DNA of 64,000 bases from JBKEAJ01 sp047972135 (GCA_047972135.1 JBKEAJ010000130.1:11974-75973); one strand, 5' to 3'; positions 26,911-35,657 are shown, numbered from the stretch's first letter. The notes: generated by a model from the letters alone, not told the origin. Translations and numbers: made by a program.

Positions 26911-27362
26911 ATTGGTGAATTGTTTAGAGCTTAGAGCTTAGAGTTTAGAGTTTAGAGTTTAGAGTTTAGGGCTTAGAGCTTAGAGTTTAGAGTTTAGAGT
27001 TTAGGGCTTAATTGCTTGATGCTTAGTGAATTATATTAATCGACGAATAACCTCCTGCTTTAGCTGGAGTAATAATAAAAATAAAAACCACCCCGCCTGC
27101 GGCACCCCGCCTCCACGAGGAGGGGATTTAAAAACTCTCCTCCTGCGAAGGAGGAGTACCTGGAGGGGGAGGAGGTGGCTGTTTGAGGTTTAGATGATAG
27201 ATTTAGACAATAGATAACCAGCCGATGAATGAACGTCATTGCGAGGAGCTGGCGACGAAGCAATCTCCTGCAACAAAGAACAGATTGCCACGCTATCGCT
27301 CGCAATGACGACGGACAAAACAGATTGCCACGCTAAGGCTTGTAATGACTGATGATTAAAAA
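26911..27362. repeat. Repeat mosaic with heptamer array and GC-rich element
   Basis: Bases 26922-27005 are 12 phased heptamers of the GTTTAGA/GCTTAGA/GTTTAGG type. Bases 27046-27080 carry CCTCCTGCTTTAGCTGG plus an AATAAAAATAAA tail (repeated at 31030-31070). Bases 27087-27184 are a copy of the GC-rich ~98-bp element (CACCCCGCCTGCGGCACC ... GGAGGAGGTGGCTGTT), which itself contains the hairpin CTCCTCCTGCGAAGGAGGAG. The palindromic element follows at 27235. No gene is supported. Confidence 0.85.
27235..27348. repeat. 75-bp palindromic element plus half copy
   Basis: The full element at 27235-27309 has 11-bp ends GTCATTGCGAG/CTCGCAATGAC and an inner stem GCAATCT/AGATTGC around a CCTGCAACAAAGAAC loop. 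It is followed by a second right half (ACAGATTGCCACGCTAAGG ... TAATGAC) to 27348. The same full-plus-half arrangement is seen at 56824-56937 and 59651-59764. It encodes no protein. Confidence 0.9.
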
Positions 27363-27415
27363 CAGCAAAAGCATAAAGCCTGTGGCTTACAGCTTATTGC
27401 AAAAATATAAAGCTT
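27363..27415 (+). repeat. Element A copy ending at the polyferredoxin start codon
   Basis: CAGCAAAAGCATAAAGCC, then a variant TGTGGCTTACAGCTTATTGC, then AAAAATATAAAGCTT joined directly to ATG. It is nearly identical to 29889-29941 and 31318-31369. The minus strand contains TATTTTTG, a perfect TAnnTTTG match. The plus strand has no clear consensus box. Confidence 0.85.
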
Positions 27416-27991
27416 ATGGAACAAAATACAGAAAATAAACAGAGTCCTATCTCTCGCCGAAAGTCTATAAAGACAATGGGTAAGATAGTGGCAGGAGGAG
27501 CTATTGCAGTTGCTGCTGGCAGTCTTGTCGGGCGAGTAAAAACAACGAAGGCTGATACTTTCTGGCAAATCGACCCTGCCAAATGCACTCACTGCCAACG
27601 CTGCGAAACTCACTGTGTATTAGACATTTCTGCTGTGAAATGCATTCATGCCAACAAGGTATGTGGCTATTGCGACTTGTGTGGTGGCTACTATCGGTCG
27701 AACGTCAAGGATTTGAACACGGCTGCCGAGAACATGATGTGTCCAACCGGTGCTATTAATCGCAAATTTGTGGAAGACCCTTACTTTGAGTACACCATAA
27801 ACGAAGATTTGTGCAACGGTTGTGCCAAGTGCGTAAAAGGATGTAGCTCTTTTGGCAACGGCTCGCTTTATTTGCAAATAAAGCGAGACCTCTGCGTAGA
27901 CTGCAACGAATGTGCCATTGCGGTGGTGTGTCCGGCGGAAGCAATAAGCAGAATGCCCCTTGATAAACCCTATAATTTGAAGGATGCGTGA
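27416..27991 (+). CDS. Tat-exported polyferredoxin, NapG/NosG-like
   Basis: A 191-residue periplasmic Fe-S protein. The N-terminus is a Tat signal (SRRKSIKTMGKIVAGGAIAVAAGSL) nearly the same as that of the NHL protein at 29942. Cysteine clusters CTHCQRCETHC, VCGYCDLCGG...MCP, CNGCAKCVKGC and CVDCNECAIAVVCP can hold up to four 4Fe-4S clusters. Its stop overlaps the start of the NosR/NapH-type gene, the usual G-H pairing of periplasmic electron relays. Likely role: accept electrons from the membrane protein and pass them to periplasmic partners. Confidence 0.85.
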   Translation: MEQNTENKQSPISRRKSIKTMGKIVAGGAIAVAAGSLVGRVKTTKADTFWQIDPAKCTHCQRCETHCVLDISAVKCIHANKVCGYCDLCGGYYRSNVKDLNTAAENMMCPTGAINRKFVEDPYFEYTINEDLCNGCAKCVKGCSSFGNGSLYLQIKRDLCVDCNECAIAVVCPAEAISRMPLDKPYNLKDA

Positions 27992-29280
27992 TGAAACGAA
28001 TACTGACCGCAATATGTACAACATTCCTGTCTACACTGACAGCTCTTGCTCAAAACAGGTTTCCTAAACCCGATTTTGAGTCGGGATACCAATATCCCGA
28101 ACATCACTATGCTGTCCCAAACGAGACCTTGTGGCTGAGTATCGACATCATATTGCTAGTATTGCTCATGGGCATTGTGGCATGGGCAACGGTGAAGAAA
28201 CAAACTCGAAAACCCATTATCTGGGTTTCATTAATATCTGTTTTATACTTCGGATTTTTCAGAGCAGGCTGCGTTTGCAGCATCGGGTCGATACAAAATG
28301 TTACACTGGCACTGGTAGACAATAGCTATGTACTGCCTTTGTCGGTATTGCTGTTTTTTATTCTTCCGATAATATTTACATTCTTCTTCGGCAGAGTGTT
28401 TTGTGCGGGAGTATGCCCTTTCGGAGCTTTCCAAGAGTTGGTGAATATGAGAAATTTTAAGCTCTCGCGGGCAGTAACTACGGTATTGAGCATGATACCA
28501 TGGATATACCTCATCTTTGCAGTGCTGTATGCCATTACAAGAACTCAGTTTATAATCTGCGAATTTGACCCATTCATCGGGATATTCCGACTAAGCGGTG
28601 ATATTGTATTTATCACATTTGGTGTGCTACTGCTAATTTCGGGAATATTTACCGGAAGACCTTTCTGCCGCTTTATATGCCCCTATGGTGCAATTCTCAG
28701 TATTTTTTCACGTGTGTCAATTTGGAAAATCGAAATAACAAAGAAAGGTTGCATAAACTGCGAGCTCTGCCATAATTCATGTCCCGTCGATGCGATAAAA
28801 CCTCCATACGAAAACAAAGTTAAGGAAGAGCGTATGCAAGGGGTTAAACGAATAGTCAATTACTTTGTCGTTCTGCCAATAATGGTGCTAGCAGGTGCAT
28901 TTTTACTGCGTACCTTGAGCGAAGATTTAAGTCAGTCCAACAAAGATGTGCGCCTATATAATATGGTAATGGCTCACGAAGCTAATCCCCAAGATCGACT
29001 ATCGGTAGAACTCGAAGCATTCTATGGGCAAGAGGGAAATACCATTGCAGGATTAACTCAAAAATACGAAAACGTACAATCTGAATTTAAGATATATTCA
29101 ACATTTGCGGGAGGGCTTATCGGGCTGGTAATAGCAATTTCACTCATCAGCCTGTCGATAAAACGGAGCAGGAAAGAATATGAAATTATAAATGACGACT
29201 GCGTTGCCTGTGGAAGATGTTTCGGCTATTGTCCGCAAAACGACTTACTAAGCAATGAGCTATCAGCAAGAAATAACTGA
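27991..29280 (+). CDS. NosR/NapH-type membrane 4Fe-4S protein
   Basis: A 429-residue inner membrane electron-transfer protein. ATG 27991 overlaps the previous TGA; a GTG three bases earlier is possible. After a short signal-like N-terminus there are about six transmembrane helices. The two diagnostic motifs CxxxCP are present (GRVFCAGVCPFGA and GRPFCRFICPYGA), plus a further FRAGCVCSIGS, then a ferredoxin set CINCELCHNSCP and a C-terminal CVACGRCFGYCP. This architecture carries electrons between cytoplasm or quinol pool and periplasm in nitrate and nitrous oxide systems, but no nap or nos catalytic gene is in the window. Confidence 0.87.
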   Translation: MKRILTAICTTFLSTLTALAQNRFPKPDFESGYQYPEHHYAVPNETLWLSIDIILLVLLMGIVAWATVKKQTRKPIIWVSLISVLYFGFFRAGCVCSIGSIQNVTLALVDNSYVLPLSVLLFFILPIIFTFFFGRVFCAGVCPFGAFQELVNMRNFKLSRAVTTVLSMIPWIYLIFAVLYAITRTQFIICEFDPFIGIFRLSGDIVFITFGVLLLISGIFTGRPFCRFICPYGAILSIFSRVSIWKIEITKKGCINCELCHNSCPVDAIKPPYENKVKEERMQGVKRIVNYFVVLPIMVLAGAFLLRTLSEDLSQSNKDVRLYNMVMAHEANPQDRLSVELEAFYGQEGNTIAGLTQKYENVQSEFKIYSTFAGGLIGLVIAISLISLSIKRSRKEYEIINDDCVACGRCFGYCPQNDLLSNELSARNN

Positions 29281-29288
29281 TTTTAAAT

Positions 29289-29516
29289 ATGATAATGAAT
29301 ACAAATGAGAAAATATCCCGCAAGAAATTCATGCAGATGTGTGGGTCAGGTGTTGCAGGTGCAGGCATATTGGTCATAACAGGAATATTGTTGCGCAGGA
29401 TGTATGGTGCTAAGAATGACAACTGTACAAGGGACGACATACAGAGTGCAGCAAACCTGAAATGCTCAAAATGTAAAATATCAAGTTGCCCACTACGGAA
29501 AGGGCTTACTATATGA
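29289..29516 (+). CDS. Small Tat-like cysteine-rich protein
   Basis: A 75-residue protein of unknown function, 8 bases after the NosR/NapH-type gene. The N-terminus SRKKFMQMCGSGVAGAGILVITGILL resembles a Tat signal (R-K in place of R-R) or a signal anchor. The exported part is only ~40 residues and contains LKCSKCKISSCPLRKG, a Cys-x2-Cys-x4-Cys set able to bind one Fe-S cluster or a metal. An alternative start is ATG 29295. Tight linkage and the coherent signal plus cysteine motif support it as a real gene. Confidence 0.65.
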   Translation: MIMNTNEKISRKKFMQMCGSGVAGAGILVITGILLRRMYGAKNDNCTRDDIQSAANLKCSKCKISSCPLRKGLTI

Positions 29517-29888
29517 TAATGTGATGTTACGATGCTGTGATATTATGATGCTGTGATGAAAAATACAAATATAACCACCCCGCCTGCGGCACCCCTCCTC
29601 CACGAGGAGGGGATTTAAAAACTCTCCTCCTGTCAAGGAGGAGTACCCGAAGGGGGAGGTGGTGGCTGTTTGAGGTTTAGGGCTGTCAAATAGTCCGTAA
29701 GACTTACAGCTTAATAGAAAAGATGAAACGAACCATGCAATATGCAATTAATTATGAATGGTAAATTGTTAATGATTAATGGAATACTAAATAAACGAAG
29801 GTCATTGCGAGGAGCCAGCGACGAAGCAATCTACTGCAACAAAGAACAGATTGCCACGCTAAGGCTCGCAATGACAGATAATTAAAAA
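29517..29888. repeat. Repeat mosaic between Fe-S genes and second NHL gene
   Basis: Short GATGCTGTGATATTA repeats occupy 29520-29560. Bases 29573-29670 are a GC-rich element copy with the inner hairpin altered to CTCCTCCTGTCAAGGAGGAG. Bases 29801-29875 are a complete 75-bp palindromic element. The order (GC-rich element, palindromic element, element A, gene start) is the same as at 27087-27415 and 31074-31369, so a block of over 300 bp has been copied within this locus. Confidence 0.85.
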
Positions 29889-29941
29889 CAGCAAAAGCAT
29901 AAAGCCTATAGCTTACAGCTTATTGCAAAAATATAAAGCTT
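29889..29941 (+). repeat. Element A copy ending at the second NHL start codon
   Basis: CAGCAAAAGCATAAAGCC, TATAGCTTACAGCTTATTGC and AAAAATATAAAGCTT run directly into ATG of the Tat-exported NHL gene. It differs from 27363-27415 by two bases. Confidence 0.85.
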
Positions 29942-30901
29942 ATGAAACAAAATAAGGAAAATCAGAAAAAGCCCATTTCTCGCAGAGAAACGCTAAAAGC
30001 AATGGGAATAGTGGTGGCAGGAGGTGCTATTGCTGCGCTTGCTGGCAAACTCCTCAAAAGCGAAAGTAAGCCCCCTGAGTGTATCACCGAAGCTGAGCGA
30101 AACTCAATAATCGAAGACCCTGATGCTGGTTACATTAAGCTTTCGACGTTCAGACTGAAAGAAAAGATTACTCGTTTTGCACTTGCTGGTGATAATATAA
30201 TCATTGCTGCTGGACAAAAAATATATGTTTGCTCAGAAAATGGTGAACAGCAAGAAGCATTCCACATAAAAGAAAACCTCAGAGACCTCACCATTGATAA
30301 GGATGAGATATATGCACTATACCCCAATTCTATAGAGGTCTACAAATTCGACGGTCAGCAAGTCAGGCAGTGGGAGGCGTGCGACAATTCGTCAGACTAT
30401 TGTTCGCTAACTATAGCAAAAGACAATGTATTCGTAAGCGACTCCGGCAACAAAAATATCTGCAAATATACCACAGAAGGCAATTTCCTTAAATTTATAT
30501 CAAGTCCGAAAGGCTTTATCATTCCCTCATTCTTGTTCGACATTGCTAGCTACAATGATGAAATATACTGCGTTAACTCGGGCAGGCATAAAATCGAAGT
30601 TTATACACTAGACGGCGAATTTGTTAGAGATTTCGGAAAGCCAGGTACGGAAGCAGGAGCTTTTGCAGGATGCTGTAACCCTGCATACATGACCATATCT
30701 AACGAAGGGCAAATGCTGGTCTCCGAAAAAGGTATTCCACGAATAAGCATGTTTGAGCGAAACGGAACATTCGACGAAGTGCTGATGAATAGTACTTCGC
30801 TGGGTGGCGGAACAAAACCCTACGGCATGAGAATCGCCAATAACAAACTCTATATTAGTAACAGAAAGACAATGAAGATAATGCAGAGGATGAAGGTTTG
30901 A
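29942..30901 (+). CDS. Tat-exported NHL-like propeller with conserved cysteines
   Basis: A 319-residue paralogue of the protein at 25996, but with a Tat signal (SRRETLKAMGIVVAGGAIAALAGKLL) in place of the transmembrane anchor. The signal is shared with the polyferredoxin at 27416, so signal and propeller have been recombined. Shared propeller segments include FISSP-GFIIPS, IYCVNSGRHKIEVYT, GCCNPAY and SEKGIPRIS. Cysteines (EACDNSSDYCS, NICKYT, IYCVNS, GCCNPA) line up with those of the paralogue. Tat export implies folding and perhaps cofactor loading in the cytoplasm, which supports a metal or Fe-S function for these cysteines. Confidence 0.8.
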   Translation: MKQNKENQKKPISRRETLKAMGIVVAGGAIAALAGKLLKSESKPPECITEAERNSIIEDPDAGYIKLSTFRLKEKITRFALAGDNIIIAAGQKIYVCSENGEQQEAFHIKENLRDLTIDKDEIYALYPNSIEVYKFDGQQVRQWEACDNSSDYCSLTIAKDNVFVSDSGNKNICKYTTEGNFLKFISSPKGFIIPSFLFDIASYNDEIYCVNSGRHKIEVYTLDGEFVRDFGKPGTEAGAFAGCCNPAYMTISNEGQMLVSEKGIPRISMFERNGTFDEVLMNSTSLGGGTKPYGMRIANNKLYISNRKTMKIMQRMKV

Positions 30902-31317
30902 AGATGCTATATGCCGTAGGCTTTAGGCTATAAGCAAATAGCCTTGTTGAAGAATTGTTTAGAGTTTAATCGTTTAGAGTTTAGGGCTTAATTGCTTGAT
31001 GTTTAGTAAATTATATCAATCAATGAATAGCCTCCTGCTTTAGCTGGAGGAATAATAAAAATAAAAATAAAAAACACCCCGCCTGCGGCACCCCTCCTCC
31101 ACGAGGAGGGGATTTAAAAACTCTCCTCCTGCGAAGGAGGAGTACCCGAAGGGGGAGGAGGTGGCTGTTATTAATACTACGACATTACAATACTTTGATG
31201 TTGCGATGATAACAGACGAATAAACGAAGGTCATTGCGAGGAGCTGGCGACGAAGCAATCTCCTGCAACAAAGAACAGATTGCCACGCTAAGGCTCATAA
31301 TGACAGATAATTAAAAA
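30902..31317. repeat. Repeat mosaic before the large PQQ-like gene
   Basis: Bases 30902-30990 hold CTATATGCCGTAGGCTTTAGG and degenerate GTTTAGA/GTTTAGG heptamers. Bases 31026-31070 repeat the CCTCCTGCTTTAGCTGG plus AATAAAA module. Bases 31074-31169 are a GC-rich element. Bases 31230-31304 are a palindromic element with a mutated right end (CTCATAATGAC). No gene is supported. Confidence 0.83.
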
Positions 31318-31369
31318 CAGCAAAAGCATAAAGCCTATAGCTTACAGCTTATTGCAAAAAAATAAACAA
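31318..31369 (+). repeat. Element A copy ending at the large PQQ-like start codon
   Basis: CAGCAAAAGCATAAAGCC and TATAGCTTACAGCTTATTGC are identical to 29889 onward. The last bases differ (AAAAAAATAAACAA) before ATG 31370, so conservation is strongest away from the start codon. Confidence 0.82.
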
Positions 31370-33241
31370 ATGAAAAAAGCTATTTTCAGAAATATCGTAA
31401 TTGTTTCGGCAATCTTTGTTGTTACATTTGCTATAATGCTGACAACAAACTACTTTCAGGTGAGAGGCTCAAGTCCACTGCAAGTCGAAGTGTTGGAAAC
31501 ATTGAAACAGCTAAACTATCAGGATGCCGGAAATCCCGAGTTGCAAGAGCAAATCCGAGTGCTAGATTTACAAGCACGAAAAGCATATTTTGCAAGTCAT
31601 AATAGTCTGAGCTTGGGTATATATATTCTGCTAGGAATGCTTGCCGTAATGCTCATATGCCTGCGACTGCTGTTTGCTGAATACAAGAATATTCCCGACA
31701 AAGAAATCGACCCGATTGACGAATGGACGGTGAAAAGCGAAGCTCGGAAGTATGTGGTATGGGGAATATCAGGATTTGCCGCAGTGGCTTTGGTGTTTGC
31801 CATAATGACTTCACCACTACTGAAAGTGTCTGGCAACACAGAGAAAAACGAAGAAATAGTACTTGCAGAAACACAAAATAACACTGAGCCCAACAAGGAA
31901 ATAAACACCCAAGAGACTGAGAACGAGGGAAAAGCTAATAACGAAATGAGTATCGACACTCTGACAAATACAGAAGACCGCATAATTGTAGAAAGTAGCA
32001 ATAGCGACTCCACCGAAAATTCTAAAGCTATAACTGCTGAGAATATTATCAAAGACAGCACCGCAAGGGAAAATATAAGCCCTGAGCCTGAAATTTCTAA
32101 GGTTACACACAATGGTTTTCGTGGCAACAACTCCAATGGACAGACATCGGCAAAGGGTGTTCCGACAAAATGGAATTTGGCAAGCGGAACAAATATTGCA
32201 TGGAAGCACGACATCCCCCGAAAAGGCTATAACTCACCTGTCATAAATGGAAATAAGGTTTTCTTCTCAGGTGCCGACGAACAAGCCCGAGAGCTTTACT
32301 GCTATGACCTAAGCACAGGCGAACAGCTCTGGAAAGTGGCAGCAACAGATATTCCCGGCTCGCCATCGACAATGCCAAAGACCACAGACGACACAGGATT
32401 GGCAGCATCAACAGTGGCAACAAACGGCAAACAAGTGTGTGCTATTTTTGCAACAGGCGATATAATATGTACCGACATAGACGGAAAACGCCTGTGGGCT
32501 AAAAACTTGGGGACTCCCGACAATCACTACGGATATGCCTCGTCGCTGCTCGTATTTGGAAATTCGCTTATAGTACAATACGACAATCAAAACTCACCAA
32601 AGGTGGTATCGCTCGACCTTGCAACAGGCAATGTACGATGGAGTAAGGACAGAGCTGAGAAGATAACATGGAGTTCTCCAATAATAACTTATATCGACAA
32701 AAAACCTCAACTGGTGCTGATGGGAAATCCAAATATGACTGCCTACAACCCAAGCAATGGCGAGCAACTGTGGAATGTCAAGTTCCTTAGCGGCGAGGTA
32801 GGTTCTAGCCCATGCAGCTCCAACGGACTGGTGTTCGGAGCAAGTGAATATGCAAAAATGGTGGCAGTAAACGGTACAGACGGCAGCGTGCTTTGGGAAA
32901 GCGACGAATACTTGCCCGAAGTTGCAAGTCCTGTCGCCACAAAAAATAATGTGTTTGTTGCAACAAGCTACGGCGTGCTTGCAGCATTCGATGCAAAAAC
33001 AGGAGAGCTAAAGAAAGAACATGATTTAGGTACGGAGTTTTATTCCTCGCCGGTGCTTGCCGAAGGAAGAATATATCTTTTCAGCAACGACGGGAAGATG
33101 TTTATTTTCTCTGCAAATGATGATTGTAATCTGATAACTTCCTTCGACACCGGAGAAAGGACTTTTGCCACCCCCGCATTTACCGACGGCAAAATTGTAG
33201 TGCGAACAGATAAGAGTATTTACTGTGTAACAACAAATTAG
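31370..33241 (+). CDS. Large PQQ-like beta-propeller with three transmembrane helices
   Basis: A 623-residue protein. ATG 31370 is preferred over an upstream TTG that lies in element A. Helices IVIVSAIFVVTFAIMLTTNY, LSLGIYILLGMLAVMLICL and VVWGISGFAAVALVFAIM (residues ~8-150) are followed by a ~110-residue Glu/Asn/Thr/Ser-rich linker and a C-terminal PQQ-like propeller (NGFRGNNSNGQTS, then blades such as LSTGEQLWKVAATD and KTGELKKEHDLGTEF). This is the longest propeller of the locus and the only one with several helices. The flexible linker would let the propeller reach across the periplasm. It abuts the NuoEF-like gene (one base between). Confidence 0.8.
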   Translation: MKKAIFRNIVIVSAIFVVTFAIMLTTNYFQVRGSSPLQVEVLETLKQLNYQDAGNPELQEQIRVLDLQARKAYFASHNSLSLGIYILLGMLAVMLICLRLLFAEYKNIPDKEIDPIDEWTVKSEARKYVVWGISGFAAVALVFAIMTSPLLKVSGNTEKNEEIVLAETQNNTEPNKEINTQETENEGKANNEMSIDTLTNTEDRIIVESSNSDSTENSKAITAENIIKDSTARENISPEPEISKVTHNGFRGNNSNGQTSAKGVPTKWNLASGTNIAWKHDIPRKGYNSPVINGNKVFFSGADEQARELYCYDLSTGEQLWKVAATDIPGSPSTMPKTTDDTGLAASTVATNGKQVCAIFATGDIICTDIDGKRLWAKNLGTPDNHYGYASSLLVFGNSLIVQYDNQNSPKVVSLDLATGNVRWSKDRAEKITWSSPIITYIDKKPQLVLMGNPNMTAYNPSNGEQLWNVKFLSGEVGSSPCSSNGLVFGASEYAKMVAVNGTDGSVLWESDEYLPEVASPVATKNNVFVATSYGVLAAFDAKTGELKKEHDLGTEFYSSPVLAEGRIYLFSNDGKMFIFSANDDCNLITSFDTGERTFATPAFTDGKIVVRTDKSIYCVTTN

Positions 33242-33242
33242 C

Positions 33243-35657
33243 ATGAGTTGTAATTGTGAAAATAATACCGAAAATTCAAAGGAGTTGATGCTCTCAAATG
33301 TCGATAAAATTATCGATAGAATCGGAACATCGCGGGATATTATTATCCCTCTCTTGCAAGCCCTGCAAGACGAGTTTAGCTACCTGCCTTCGGATGCTAT
33401 CGAGAGAATTTATGAACGCACGGATATAGATAGAGCTCAACTAATAAGTGTATCGACTTTCTACTCGCAGTTCCGCCATATTCCTTACGGCAAGCATCTT
33501 ATAAAGGTTTGCACAGGTACGGCATGCCATGTGAAAGGTGCAGGAAATGTGTACGACTCATTCCGCCGTGAGCTGGACATGAAAGACGACAATATCACCT
33601 CCGAGAATCAAGAGTTTTCTATCGAGAAAATCGCCTGCCTCGGTTGCTGTACTCTAGCTCCCGTTGTGCAAATTGACGAAAAAATATACGGACACGTCCT
33701 ACCTGGCAAAGTCGACGAGGTGATTGAAGATTTTCTTGCACAGCAAAAGGAAGACGACAAAAAGAACGCCAACAAAAATCGTCAGCACGTTGCAGGAGAA
33801 GTACGTCTGGGTATGGGTTCTTGCTGTCAGGCAAGTGGCTCGACCGATATATACGAGGAGCTGAAAGCCGCTTCCCATCAGTTGGGAATTGATGTGTCGG
33901 TGAAATCAGTAGGCTGTGTAGGAGTCTGCAATAAAGTGCCTCTGATTGACATAGTTATGCCCGATGGCACTATCACCCGCTATCCAAATGTGAAGGCATC
34001 TGAGATAAAAGAGATTTTACACAAGCATTTTAGACATGGCAGCTACCTGAAACGCCTCAAAAACAAAATAATAGGAGAGATTGACACCTTTCACACCGAC
34101 TCAACTTGGGACAATGTGGTGTGGAAATCTGAAAATGAACGCACAGGGGTGATAGACAGTTTCTTGGCAGGACAAAAGCATATATCGACCGAAGGTTACG
34201 GTTTTCTTGCGCCCTTAGACATCAACGAATATCTGGCTGGTGGCGGCTTCTCGGCACTCAGGAAAACACTATCGTCAGCATCACCCGAACAAACGGTAAA
34301 AGCAGTATCCGAAAGTGGAATACGTGGTCGTGGTGGTGGTGGCTTCCCAACGGGTAGGAAGTGGGAAATCGTTGCAGGCTCACAAAACAAAAAGAAATAT
34401 GTGATTTGCAACGGGGACGAAGGCGACCCGGGAGCATTTATGGACAGAATGATGCTGGAATCATATCCATATAGAGTAATAGAGGGGATGATGATTGCAG
34501 GATATGCAGTAGGCGCAAACGAGGGAGTTTTTTATATACGTGCCGAGTATCCCCTTGCTGTACAACGTATTGAAAGAGCTATCGAGCTTTGCCGAGAGCA
34601 TAAATTAATCGGTGAAAATATTGAGGGGAGCAATTTCTCCTTCGACATTTCAATATTCGAAGGTGCAGGCGCATTTGTCTGTGGCGAGGAAACTGCACTA
34701 ATCGCATCCATCGAAGGCGATAGAGGATTCCCAAAACAACGTCCGCCTTATCCTGCCGTCGAGGGGCTAAATGACTGTCCCACACTAGTTAACAACGTCG
34801 AAACGCTAAGTCAGATACCATATATCATTAGAAATGGAGCCGCAAGCTATAACAGTATAGGAACGCCGGACAGCAAAGGAACGAAAGTCTTTGCTCTGGC
34901 AGGAAAAATCAAACACGGAGGATTGATAGAGGTTCCGATGGGCATTACCCTAAACCGAATTATTGAGGAAATTGGTGGCGGTGTAGAGGGAGATGAAAAA
35001 CTGAAAGCAGTACAAATTGGAGGACCTTCGGGAGGCTGTATTCCTGCCGAACTGTGCGATGTGCAAGTCGATTTCGATGCTTTTAATCAGATGGGTGCAA
35101 TGATGGGCTCGGGAGGACTGGTGGTGCTGAGCGAGAGCGACTGTATGGTCGACGTAGCACGCTATTTCCTTGAGTTTACCTGCGACCAATCGTGCGGAAA
35201 ATGTACGTTCTGTCGTGTAGGAATACGCCGTATGCTAGACATTCTGAACAAAATATGTAGTGGCAAAGGCAAACTTGATGATATAGACAAACTAGAGGTG
35301 CTTGCAAAGAATGTGAAAACCTCATCGCTTTGTGGTCTGGGTAAAACTGCCCCTAATCCGGTACTTACAACGCTACAGTACTTCCGCCATGAGTATGAGG
35401 AGCATGTGCAGGGGCTATGTAAGACAGGCACTTGCAAGGAACTGACGAAGTTTATAGTCGATGAAAAGTGTATCGGCTGTACAAAATGTGCCAAAGCCTG
35501 TCCGGTAGACGCTATACCCTACACTCCATACGAGCTGCACACCATCGATATAGACTTGTGTGTGCAGTGTGGACTATGTATTGACGAATGCAGCTACGAT
35601 GCCATTCATAAAGTGCCATTGAAGTATAAAGCAAATAAGGAAAGTCATGCAAATTAA
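33243..35657 (+). CDS. Fused NuoE-NuoF-type NADH-oxidising flavo-Fe-S subunit
   Basis: An 804-residue cytoplasmic protein with the domains of bifurcating-hydrogenase HydC and HydB in one chain. Residues ~15-165 are NuoE-like with 2Fe-2S ligands C90, C95, C132 and C136. Residues ~185-265 are a thioredoxin-like 2Fe-2S domain (GSCCQAS, C225/C229). Residues ~330-700 are NuoF: FMN/NADH motif GRGGGGFPTGRKWE (from 362), NGDEGDPGAFMDR, CGEETALIASIEG, and the 4Fe-4S motif DQSCGKCTFCRVG with SSLCGLGKTAPNP. The C-terminus is a 2x4Fe-4S ferredoxin (CIGCTKCAKACP, CVQCGLCIDEC). It oxidises NADH and feeds electrons to partners. It overlaps the next gene by 11 bases. Confidence 0.93.
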   Translation: MSCNCENNTENSKELMLSNVDKIIDRIGTSRDIIIPLLQALQDEFSYLPSDAIERIYERTDIDRAQLISVSTFYSQFRHIPYGKHLIKVCTGTACHVKGAGNVYDSFRRELDMKDDNITSENQEFSIEKIACLGCCTLAPVVQIDEKIYGHVLPGKVDEVIEDFLAQQKEDDKKNANKNRQHVAGEVRLGMGSCCQASGSTDIYEELKAASHQLGIDVSVKSVGCVGVCNKVPLIDIVMPDGTITRYPNVKASEIKEILHKHFRHGSYLKRLKNKIIGEIDTFHTDSTWDNVVWKSENERTGVIDSFLAGQKHISTEGYGFLAPLDINEYLAGGGFSALRKTLSSASPEQTVKAVSESGIRGRGGGGFPTGRKWEIVAGSQNKKKYVICNGDEGDPGAFMDRMMLESYPYRVIEGMMIAGYAVGANEGVFYIRAEYPLAVQRIERAIELCREHKLIGENIEGSNFSFDISIFEGAGAFVCGEETALIASIEGDRGFPKQRPPYPAVEGLNDCPTLVNNVETLSQIPYIIRNGAASYNSIGTPDSKGTKVFALAGKIKHGGLIEVPMGITLNRIIEEIGGGVEGDEKLKAVQIGGPSGGCIPAELCDVQVDFDAFNQMGAMMGSGGLVVLSESDCMVDVARYFLEFTCDQSCGKCTFCRVGIRRMLDILNKICSGKGKLDDIDKLEVLAKNVKTSSLCGLGKTAPNPVLTTLQYFRHEYEEHVQGLCKTGTCKELTKFIVDEKCIGCTKCAKACPVDAIPYTPYELHTIDIDLCVQCGLCIDECSYDAIHKVPLKYKANKESHAN

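Noticed and set aside
27416..30901. Nitrous oxide reductase (clade II nos) cluster, because of NosR/NapH- and NapG-like proteins and propellers
   Set aside because: No NosZ CuA or CuZ motifs, and no NosD, NosL or NosY were found. The ABC ATPase is of LolD/MacB type, not NosF-like in context.
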